From Toxonevra muliebris (taxonomy: Eukaryota > Arthropoda > Insecta > Diptera > Pallopteridae): 64,000 nt of DNA. How positions within the stretch are numbered: position 1 is the stretch's first letter; every line of letters starts with the position of its first letter. Of this stretch, positions 55,200 through 64,000 are shown piece after piece. Position numbers and translations under genes: made by a program. The notes beneath the pieces were generated by a model that made no database searches, was not told the origin of the DNA, and saw only the letters and a program-made list of their open reading frames with translations. Location of the stretch: assembly GCA_963691655.1 (NCBI GenBank), contig OY829330.1:3802593-3866592 (forward strand), in the 5' to 3' direction.

Positions 55200-56045
55200 T
55201 TTTGATGTGTAAACATTTTAGCTCACGGTATGGGCAAAATTTCAAATGTGTAAAATGTAAGAATAACTGTAACGTAAGATGTAAGATAGCTGTTACATCC
55301 AGTTCCCCTCTCGCTCACACTACTGCGCGGCATGACTGTGCTACTCTAAACAACAAAGAGAAGAGAAGAAGAGAGGGAGAAATTAAAATACGAGCGGAGT
55401 TTGTTTGTTTATGTTTCGATCAATTTACTCACACATATATGTACATACAAAAACAAAATGTGTGTACATTTATTCGTGGCAGAATTATTTGTTGGTGTTA
55501 AACGTGTGGAGATCGACTATACCATACAAGCAGAGAAGTCGCCGTAGCAAACACAAGCGTTTGATAGGTTTTGCATTCGGTTAGTTAGATTGGATTAAAA
55601 TTATATATTTTTTTAAATATAAAAAAACAATACAAAATGATAAATAATAAGGAATCTAGTTTTAAATAAATGTATAAAGAAAATCTAGTGATAATGATAG
55701 CAAACCACGGCATTATAAAAATTTTGCTTTGTGCATTAACCTTAGAAAGGCAAAACTTTTTTATTTATATAAATAGCAAATATCACTTATTTACTTCAAT
55801 GAAAATACATTGTTTGTTATTTTTATTAAATGCAGTTAAGGCAAATCTCTTTGCGGTGCTTTTAAAAAGTAGTGGGGTGACTGGTCACCCCTGTTGCCTT
55901 TCTAATGTTAAATGCGGAAAGCACTTATCGTCGCCTGAGAATTGATTTGGCGTATGTGTGTACAAATTCATATACCTATACGCCAAATCAATTCTCAGGC
56001 TACGTTATGTAAACTTTTCACATCTAATAAAATTTCAAATCGACA
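55200..56045 (+). mobile_element. composite repeat, copy B, uninterrupted
   Basis: Runs from about GATGTGTAAACATTTTAGCT to ...TCTAATAAAATTTCAAATCG and matches copy A (47.5-50.5 kb) without its two insertions. The 149-codon (55052) and 91-codon (55670) frames over it show no known domain; the second ends SGVTGHPCCLSNVKCGKH. Both copies end with the mobile hairpin followed by the same roughly 35 bases. Confidence 0.65.
55929..56004. repeat. short hairpin, copy 3 of 3
   Basis: CGTCGCCTGAGAATTGATTT then GGCGTAT (55929-55955) faces ATACGCCAAATCAATTCTCA then GGCTACG (55978-56004); one mismatch in 27. Confidence 0.75.
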
Positions 56046-56049
56046 GGAA

Positions 56050-57525
56050 ATCCAAAAATGAAATCCAAAAATGAAATGGATTTACTTTATAATAAGATTT
56101 CTAGTGATTAATCAAAGAATTTGAAAAATATACATAAGTATTTAACAAAATGGCCCACTGTCAAAGTTAACAGCTCGATTTTCAGCTGTAAAAAAATAGT
56201 TTTGCATAAAAAAATCCTTATATTAATCACTAGACTATTATGTGTTGAAGAAGCATAGTCTGGTGTTCGAGTTTCAAAAAATTTATTTTTTTATTAGGTA
56301 TTTCAAAAGTACAATATATTGAAAATATACTGTTTCATACCAAAATTCAAAAAATAAACGAAATTATAGGACATAGTTGAGAGCAACTGTTGGTTAAATT
56401 TAATGTGTTATTAAAACTTTAAAAGCGTTTTTCTCGAAACAACTTTTTTTGATTGGCCCAGGGGTTTGAAGAAATTCTATAAAGCCGATTAGGCTGAAGT
56501 TTTAATACTTTATTTTACACGCCAATGGCTCTCGCAGGTAGTAGAGTTGTTTATTTTTAATCATTATTTCCTATTTTTCATTCCGACTTTCAACGAAAAA
56601 AAAGACGGTTTTTGAAATTTGGTTCTTAGAAGTCTGCCATTTTGCAGACCTGCTAGAATGAAAAGTCTAACGATTGATATTCTTTTTAAATTTTTTGTCT
56701 CAGATGACTTCAAGTGTCGCAATCACCCGGGCCAGCCACACACCTTTTTCTTTAGGTATCCACTTTGGGCGTAAAAAAACACTATAAAAATATCGTAAAA
56801 TAAACTCCAAAAATTTTTTTTTTACTTTTAAAAATGTCAATAAAAACACAGAAAAATATTGAAATGATTGTATTTTAATTTTTAATAAAAAATTCTCACA
56901 AAAAAAACCTTAAAAATTAGGCCGGAACACCATCGACTTCAATAACGACGTTTTGAGAAAAAGTTTTAACTTATTTTAATGTCAACAAGAAATTTTTATT
57001 TTAAATAAACAAACAGTATAAAATTTACTCCGCATCAACTTAAAAGTTTGTAGAAATATTTTTGAAAAGATATACTTTTACAAATTGCAAAAAAGGTCGA
57101 TTTTTTTAAAGTGAAAAACTTTTTAAAATAAATGTTTTTTTTTAAATAAATTTTGAATACCGATTAATTTAAACTTTTTCGAATAAAAAAAAAAATATTA
57201 CTAAAAAAAATTTTGCGACAACCATAATTTTGGGTCAAAAATTGAGAAAAAATCAATTAGATAGGAAAACAATATTGATACTCGGCAACAACGCAAAAAA
57301 TGTACCTACATATTTTCAACAAAAAAACCATTCATATGAAACTATACGCAGTCTCACTTGGATGCACTCTGCAACACTTTGAGAGAGCCTAAGAAAAAAA
57401 CAGCATGAGAGTGCATGGGAGAGAGTAAAAGCAAAAACATGAGTGGTTTTGCTCTTCCTCTTTACTGCGACCGCCCGCACCCGAAACGAAAGCAAAATAT
57501 TTTGAAAAAATTTTGAGAGATGCTC
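56050..57525. other. no gene recognised
   Basis: AT-rich DNA with many A/T runs. TTTAATAATAAG-like words around ATTTCTAGTGATTAATCAA (56097) and CTTATATTAATCACTAGA (56217) face each other in inverted orientation, perhaps a 120-bp foldback. A small frame at 57571-57389 has no motif. Confidence 0.35.
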
Positions 57526-57528
57526 CTT

Positions 57529-58760
57529 CTATGTATTGTATATTCTTTGATCTAGCCATAAAATATAGCACAGGTTAAAGTCACCAAGGAAAACGATTTC
57601 ATCGAATTCATTAGCGATATCTGCGATAACTTTAATATTTTCTAAACAGTTTTTATATAATTCAAAAGAACTATTATTTGAACACTTAATTTTAATACAA
57701 AGTTGTTCGATATGTTTATCATTGCGATGAAGATTAATCTGACTGCAGTTTGAGTCAGCTCTAACAGCAAGTAGAAAGCCACCTCCCTTATCAAGTCCAA
57801 TTGTAATCGGGCAGCGGTCAGTACGATATACAAAGTAGTAATTATCAAAAAATTCAGATGAATCAATAGTCTCATTTAGCCAGGTTTCAGTATTAGCTAA
57901 GATGGCGTATTCGTGCAGAGAAATCTCACGTTGGAATAGTGCTGCTTTCATGCGTATGCCACCACTATTATGGTAATATATTGAGTATTCATTTCTTGAT
58001 GGGGTAGTATTTGTGTTGATAATATGATTATTCGAACGCTGTTAATGTAGTGCCTTATGCCTGGTTTTCGCTATGTCAAATTCAATCAAATTTGCCAGCA
58101 TGTTTGCAAATTTCATATGGGAAATTCTCTCTTTTTCTCTCTTTGACGGCAAATATGACATAGTGAAAACCAATCATTATTATCAAGAAAATCATTAACG
58201 TGATTCAAATTATGGTTTATTGAGTTTCTAATGACTTCCTCTCCGAAAAAAACGAAATGGCTTAACTTTAACGTTTACAGGCCAAAGATCTGAGTTAAAC
58301 AACTTCTCATAGTGAGGCAAAGAGATTCCTACTATGAAGTTTACTCTTTTAATATTTTCTATGGGCAGGTCGCTTTTGGCAAGTTTAGTATAAGAGAGTT
58401 GATTCACATCCAACTGGCCGTGTTTCGAAATATAATTCACTATGTTATTTTTAATTACTGAAAGTTTAAATGATGATAAGTGGATCCATTTCATGCGGAC
58501 TGCGACATCAAGTTCGGTTTTAGAATTGCAGCCAACGACAACCCTGCTAAAACTATTGGTACTAGTTCGAACTGCAGCTTCTAGTTCGGCATTAGAATTA
58601 CTACCAACAACAGTCGAGTGAGATCCATTAGTATAATGTTTACCATTGTTGATATTACATAGCGTCTCGACTAGGTATAAATCATAGCAATGTTCATGTT
58701 CGTGTCGGAGCAGCTGATGGCAGTCAAAACATGAAGTGGACAAATTATGTTTAGGCATTT
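57529..58760 (-). pseudogene. jockey/CR1-like LINE: ORF1 C-terminus and endonuclease start
   Basis: On -, 58758-58228 reads a frame that ends LPHYEKLFNSDLWPVNVKVK and PFRFFRRG, a pattern seen at the C-terminus of ORF1 in CR1/jockey-type LINEs (P.Y..L..DLWP..V.V..F). Downstream (about 57990-57529) is the endonuclease N-terminal half: YYHNSGGIRMKA, YAILANTETWLNETI, VYRTDR, KGGGFLLAVR and EIVFLGDFNL (catalytic-type E in TETWL and D in GDFN). It then stops: the rest of the endonuclease and the polymerase are missing. A 111-bp MITE separates the two parts. Confidence 0.7.
58062..58172. mobile_element. 111-bp MITE, TGGTTTTCRCTATGTCA ends
   Basis: TGGTTTTCGCTATGTCAAAT at the left is mirrored by ATATGACATAGTGAAAACCA at the right. 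It lies in the ORF1-endonuclease gap of the LINE fragment. Confidence 0.65.
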
Positions 58761-58981
58761 CATTTTACAAAATGCTCGATATATATGTATGAAATTAATT
58801 ATTTCGCGTCTGTTAAGTTTAACTTGCGCCATTTTTAAATACACAAACGTTAAAATCGAATGAAACCTCAAATTTATGTTAGGGTTGATAGCAGCAGTAC
58901 TGTCTTGACGAAATGTTGGATTTTTTTGGTATGACATTAACATAACGTGTCTCAACTAGACAATTTGATGATAAAACAGGA

Positions 58982-61048
58982 TAGTGTCCGACCGAAGGTG
59001 ATTTTTTGGCTGATGCCGAAGCCGAACTTCGGCCATTCATCTAACCTTCGGCCGAAGCCGAAGACCGAAGGATTTTTAAAATATAAAAAATAAAAATCTG
59101 AAAGTAAATATTTTTTACCTGTGTATTTGCAAACATATACAGAAAAATATAAATAGTAGGTACTCCAAATAAAAAGCTGACCAGTAACACTATATAACTG
59201 GTCACTGTCGAAGGAGCTGACAAATATTATTTATCTCAAGAATCATTTAAAAATTAGTTTACGTCAAAATATACAGTAACATCGACTATATATATCTGTA
59301 GAACGACTGTCGTTCAACGAAACCTGTGTCAAAAAAAAAAGTTGGCCAATGGATGCCATGATTATGCTTATGTAAAATCAAAGATTGAATCAGCGTATTA
59401 ATCGATAGACCTATAGCCGGAACCAGAACTCTCTAGTTCCCAAATTTTTGATTGATTTAAAAAAAATTGGGATTGATAAATTTTAATGTAAAAAGCATAA
59501 ATCTGATCTCAAAACCCTCAAAAATTTAATGGGTGTAGTTTTATGAAGCCGGAAAAGTTGAATGCTTCAAAATTGTTGAATAAACTTATCAATTTTTTTA
59601 AAAATCTAAAAGTTATGTATAAAATATTTCTAGCTACTCACAGCTAGTTTTTTTATCTGGCTAGTATGACGGGAAGTATTTTATTTATTTTTTTTTATTT
59701 TTATCTCATATTCAAACAAAATAATTAATTTTGCTGTTTTTGACAAATTTTGACTTTGTCGCTAATCTGTAATACGCATCATAATTCATAACTAATGCAT
59801 TTTTTAAAAGCTTGGGAAATTCCATAAACGATGTGATAAAATTTAGCAGCAAAAAACTATTTAGGTGGTAATTACACCCGTTTTGATGAAGGCTGTCTAG
59901 AGACACGCTTCGGAACTAGAGGGTTAAGTAAAAATATTGAAAATTAAATTTTTGGGATAGTTTTATTGTACTTATGTTCTTTTAGTTAAGTCATTCAAAG
60001 TTTGTGTTTTTATCTATCTAGTTCTGAAAATAAGTATTTGATTTTTGTATTTTTTTTTTAACTATGGAGGTGAATTTTTTATCTTTTAACTTTACTAAAA
60101 AATTTTAGTAAAAAAAGGTTTTTTGATAACTATTGGTTCTTTGAAAACAAGCTAATAACATTTTTAATTAAAATAAATCTAAAATTTGAAAACTTTTTTT
60201 TTAAGTTCAACAAAACTGGCACTTTATTTCACAAGGTGGTGTAAAATTTACCACCACCTCCACAGTTAAAGGTTAAATAAAAAACATTGAAAGATATCAC
60301 AATGATCGTGGTTCGGACGAAGTAGAACTATAGATGCATTGAAGGTACGATGAAAATTTAAGCGCAATCAGTTCATTAGTTTTGGAGATATCGTGGCAGC
60401 CATTTCGAAAAATGCTGTTTTGAGAAAAAGTTTCAAAGTTCAAATATGCATGACTGCTGTATCAGGACCTGCAAATAAACATATGTAACTTTCAATCGAC
60501 TGTGAATTTCAAAGAATCCCTTTACAAATATATTCTGGAACGATTTTAGCCAAAACAATTTTAAATTTTTTTGACCTTGAAAGCAAAAAAAAAGTGAAGC
60601 GCAAGTAATGGAAAATGTCGGATTCTCTAACAATTTACGATTCTTTTCAATACGCTTCAAGTCTTCCTTAAAAAGTAAAAAAGTTTGGCTTGCTTCTGCT
60701 GACTCTAATTGTATTAGCTCCAGCAGGTTGTTCGTTAAAAAAAATCACTGATTACTGTTTGTACGGTTGTAAACCTGTGGGTTACTTCAAAAGTAAAAAT
60801 GGAACAAGCAAACGGAGAAAATATAACACAGAAATTGTAATGTAAATACTTTATATAAACACTTCACATTTATTTATTTGTATAAATTTTTACTACCAAT
60901 CTATAGTAAAAATGATTATAAAATAAAATGCTTATAATCTTCGGCTTCGGCAAAATACTTCGGCCAAATCTTCGGCCACTTTTTGCCGAAGGTGCAATTT
61001 TAGGCCGAATAGCCGAAGAACCGAAGCCGAATAATCGGTCGGACACTA
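58982..61048. mobile_element. hAT-type element, 2067 bp, GGCCGAAG-rich ends
   Basis: AAACAGGA (58974-58981 and 61049-61056) is a perfect 8-bp duplication. The ends are TAGTGTCCGACCGA and TCGGTCGGACACTA. Each is followed inward by several CCGAAG/GGCCGAAG/CTTCGGCC units in both orientations over about 80 bp, likely subterminal binding motifs. 8-bp duplication and a TAG.G terminus fit hAT. The interior has no recognisable transposase; the frames present (for example 60660-60433 on -) match nothing I know. A TTAA-type MITE is nested at about 60055-60272. Confidence 0.85.
60055..60272 (+). mobile_element. TTAA MITE, CCTTTAACT family, copy 1
   Basis: TTTAACTATGGAGGTGAATT ... ACCTCCACAGTTAAAGG then TTAA (60273-60276). 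The left two bases and the left TTAA are eroded. About 90% like copy 2. Confidence 0.7.
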
Positions 61049-61102
61049 AAACAGGAACATTAACATGAATTATAGCTAGACGAGACGCTATGTTAGTGCC
61101 AT

Positions 61103-61511
61103 TAGGCATTTTTCTTTATTAGCTCTGAGCAGAGCTCGACTTGTCAAAAAACGTAATCGTGTTTCTTTTTAGCTCTGAGCACTCAGAGCAAACGTTATCG
61201 TGTTTATTTTTGTGATCAGAGCGTGCTCTTCGTGCTCAGAAGAAATTGACTTTTGAAACAATACACAACAATTTTAAATGGCGGAGAAGGGCTCAGAATA
61301 ATTAATTTATACATTTTGTACAAAAACATCAAAACGATTGAAAAAAACTTTGTTGAAAAATAAACTAAATAACTAATAATTGTTATCTGACAGTGCTCTA
61401 TGCGTTTTAAAATTAAATCAGAGTTGTCAGAGCGTGCTATGATCAGAGCGTGCTCGGTATGCTCGTGCTCTACTCTACTTCGTGCTCTGAGTTAAAAAAG
61501 AAAAACGCCTA
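61103..61511 (+). mobile_element. CTCTGAGC-rich MITE, complete copy (409 bp)
   Basis: TAGGCATTTTTCTTTATTAG at the left is mirrored at the right by CTCTGAGTTAAAAAAGAAAA then ACGCCTA. Within are many GCTCTGAGC, CAGAGCGTGCTC and GTGCTCAGA palindromic words. ATT next to both ends (if the unit is read as AGGC...GCCT) could be a 3-bp duplication. Other copies or parts: 44132, 47045 (inverted), about 11550. Confidence 0.75.
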
Positions 61512-61691
61512 TTGTTATGAAGAGAAACCATTCGATTACACTGTCCGACAAAAATTAATTTCAAAGTATTAAGGTTCTGAAAGGGGATTCTGATAGAACT
61601 CGAGAAAAAAATTATACGTGTCTCGGCGTTTTAAAAGTTTGGTCTAGTTTTCTGTTTTCTGCCTAAAGTTTGCCCATTTCTAACAGATTAA

Positions 61692-61909
61692 CCTTTAACT
61701 ATGAAGGTGAATTTTTCGCGTTTTAACTTTACTAAAAAATTTTAGTAAAAACAAGGTTTTTTGATAATTATTTGTTCTTTGAAAACAAGCTAATAACATT
61801 TTTAATTAAAATTTATCTAAAGTTTGAAAACTTTTTTTTAAGTTCAACAAAACTGGCACTTTATTTCACAAGGTGTGGTAAAATTTACCACTACCTCCCC
61901 AGTTAAAGG
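61692..61909 (+). mobile_element. TTAA MITE, CCTTTAACT family, copy 2 (218 bp)
   Basis: Flanked by TTAA (61688-61691, 61910-61913). Ends CCTTTAACT and AGTTAAAGG, with inner extension ATGAAGGTG/TACCTCCCC. Same family and orientation as the copy nested in the hAT-type element. Confidence 0.85.
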
Positions 61910-62044
61910 TTAACCCATTTCCGCCCAGCGTCCTATATATTAAACTTTTAGCTATTTAAAAATGATGTTTAAGTTTATTTAGCATTTTTGTATTGAAGTT
62001 AGTTATACACTAAAAAAAACACAATTTTTTTTAAATTTTTATAG

Positions 62045-63740
62045 TACCAAGAAAAAATTGAGGCAAAATTGTTCTTGTGACTGTGCATATAACGAAAGTT
62101 TTTGTCCACAAAGTCTATATTTCGAACCCATATCCTCCTGGGAGCTATTTAAGATTATTAACTCGTTGAAAAATTCACATTCCAACACAGAAGGAAGTTT
62201 CTCAAGTATATTTATTAAAAAGATTGTTTATAATGTTGTCGATGTACTTTGTGCCTTAATCAATAAAAGTATTGATAAAGGCATTTTTCCAGAAGAGTTA
62301 AAACGAGCTGAAGTTATACCATTATTTAAGAAGGGAGATAGAAAACTTCTTAATAACTATCGACCAATCTCACTACTTTCTACGTTTTCCAAAATTTTTG
62401 AAAAATCAATTCAAATGAGAATGGTTAATTTCTTAAACAAATCCATGTTTTTCAGTGACAGCCAGTTTGGGTTTAGAGCAAGTATGTCTTGCGAAGATGC
62501 TCTTTTGAAATTTTGCACAAGTATTAACCATAGCTTAAACAATAAAAAAAATAACAGCTGCGTTATTTGTGGACATTACTAAAGCCTTTGACACAGTTAA
62601 TCACAATATTTTGTTAGATAAACTGTATAAATGTGGTGTCAGAGGCTTTGTACATAAGTGGTTTGCATCATACTTATCAAACCGGGTACAAAAAGTGAAG
62701 CTTGACAATAATTATAGTACTTTTCTAAACATCAATGTAGGTGTTCCACAAGGTTCAGTCCTGGGTCCAACATTATTCTTGATATATATTAATTCTCTTT
62801 TTTCACAAAAATTTGTGAGTAATTCGATAGCATTTGCAGATGATATGGCATGTACTTTTGAAAGTGATACCTCTTTCAACCTCATAGCTAATATAAACCA
62901 TGATTTAACTATTTTAAGGCACTGGTTTGCTGCTCACAAATTGGTCCTGAGTAATAAAACAAAGATTATTCTATTTAATGTGGCGGGAAAGGAGAGCAAG
63001 CTTTGTGATTTTACTTTTCATAGCGCTAATTGCGATAAATACATAATCAGCAGGGATATTTGTGCGTCATCTAAAACGATCAAGACGTATGAGGATAGCC
63101 GTACTTGTTCCTCAAATTGAAATCATTCAAGTATCTGGGTCTTATGCTAGATTACAAAATGAATTGGTTTGAGCACACTAATGCCTTAAAAAGATATTTA
63201 ATGGCAGCTATAAGACAACTCTATCAGCTAAATGCTTTCTGTTCGATTAAATTGTTAAAATGCATATATTTCGGTATTTTTCACTCAAAACTAGAGTATG
63301 GACTGGTGTGCTGGGGAGGCACACACGGTAATAAAATCAATCCAATTCTAATAGCACAAAAACACGCTATTCGAATTATCAATAAAAAATGTCGACTTGA
63401 AAATAGTTTTCCACTTTTTAAAGAACTACAAATTTTGCCGCTTAAACACCTGTATTTTTTTAAAGTTTTAAAAGTTTTTTTTATCAACTCTGGTTACCTT
63501 TCTAACATCAGATCTAATTATACGTTACGAATAAACTATCTAAACATGGCTACGATTCCATCGCATAATATGCAGCACTTCTTGCACACTTATACTTCAG
63601 TAGCTCCTAGGCTATTTAATTGCCTTCCTGTCAAAGTTCGAAGCATTCATAATAAACATGTTTTCCTTAATGAGTTGAAGTCTTGGCTTTTTAAATTTAA
63701 TCATAATGAAATAAACTCACTTATCAGTATACTAAATTAA
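62045..63740 (+). pseudogene. jockey/CR1-like LINE reverse transcriptase, 5'-truncated
   Basis: Three frames in turn. 62058-62582: EPISSWELFKIINSL, LINKSIDKGIFPEELKRAEV, IPLFKKGDRKLLNNYRPISL and SDSQFGFRASMSC. After a frameshift at about 62575: VDITKAFDTVNHNILLDKLY, NVGVPQGSVLGPTLFLIYIN and IAFADDMACTF (catalytic FADD, about 62835). After another near 63105: SFKYLGLMLDYKMNW, IYFGIFHSKLEYGLVCWG and APRLFNCLPVKVRSI to TAA at 63740. No RNase H, as in jockey/CR1-type LINEs. A single base loss at each of two places is enough to break it, so the decay is mild. Could be the same family as the fragment at 57.5-58.8 kb, but they do not overlap. Confidence 0.87.
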
Positions 63741-64000
63741 TAATTAATAAAAAAAAAAAAAATTCTTATTACAAAATTTTGCTAAAATTGTCATTCACAT
63801 ATTTACTATTGTTTACTCTTTAAGTACCTATTATTACTTTTACGTTAATCCTTTGTGTATTTGACCCTTGTACTGTATTGTTTAACATCTGCCTACATAT
63901 ACTTCACATTCGCCACTAGTTCTTTTAGAGCTACAGAATGTAAGTAAATTATTATTAACTAATTGTAACACATATATATATGTATTGTTAATTAAATTGT
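63741..64000 (+). other. presumed LINE 3' UTR and window end
   Basis: AT-rich sequence after the reverse transcriptase. TGTAAGTAAATTATTATTAA near 63940 and the A/T-rich tail could be the LINE 3' end, but its boundary is not visible. Confidence 0.4.

Noticed and set aside
61910..62044. Another TTAA element starting CCCATTTCCGCCCAGCG
   Set aside because: A mirrored right end with TTAA was not found in the window.
1..64000. CRISPR array, bacterial operons or phage genes
   Set aside because: Spliceosomal introns, insect TEs and a neuronal secretion gene show eukaryotic nuclear DNA; no regularly spaced repeat array was seen.

Overview
This is nuclear DNA of an insect, AT-rich, intron-bearing and densely packed with transposable elements. 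The one host gene I can identify is the 3' end of Caps (calcium-dependent secretion activator, CAPS/CADPS) on the + strand. Its proteins and the TE families (copia, LOA-like and jockey/CR1-like LINEs, Harbinger, maT-type mariner, piggyBac, hAT) fit a higher dipteran, probably a tephritid-like fly. That placement is inference, and the species cannot be settled from the window.

Layout. 1-18.1 kb: no host exon recognised. This part holds repeats: a TTAA-flanked element (2.5-3.4 kb), a 3-kb imperfect inverted repeat (4.07-7.25 kb) with a short hairpin near its centre, a long-TIR element with a transposase-like remnant I cannot classify (7.8-9.6 kb), several MITEs, a perfect 59-bp hairpin (11.28-11.45 kb), and a decayed LOA-like LINE on the - strand (13.7-16.9 kb) interrupted by a 351-bp MITE. 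18.1-40.4 kb: the last four coding exons of Caps (18135-18444, 19648-20028, 33792-33931, 40206-40416; 346 residues and a stop). Their introns are bloated with TEs. The 13.8-kb intron holds a hAT remnant, a degenerate tandem array, three TIR elements, a LINE fragment and a copia-like element. The 6.3-kb intron holds a SINE-like repeat carrying a MITE, and a LINE antisense to Caps with a 636-codon open frame.

40.4-64 kb: downstream of Caps. A broken piggyBac transposase lies between inverted copies of other repeats (43.2-47.5 kb). A composite repeat (about 47.5-50.5 kb) has been hit by a 1045-bp hAT-type element and an internally deleted maT mariner. A structurally complete Harbinger element (52062-54959) has both genes open. 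It is followed by a second copy of the composite repeat (55.2-56.05 kb), a LINE ORF1/endonuclease fragment on - (57.5-58.8 kb), a 2067-bp hAT-type element (58982-61048), TTAA and other MITEs, and a LINE reverse transcriptase on + (62.0-63.7 kb).

Best candidates for a second look: the Harbinger element (convergent transposase and Myb-like genes, a GC-AG intron, matching TIRs and TSD); the unclassified long-TIR element; the perfect nested hairpin at 11.3 kb; the mobile hairpin present in three copies; and the mirror-image arrangement around the piggyBac. No computation was run: every alignment here was made by eye.
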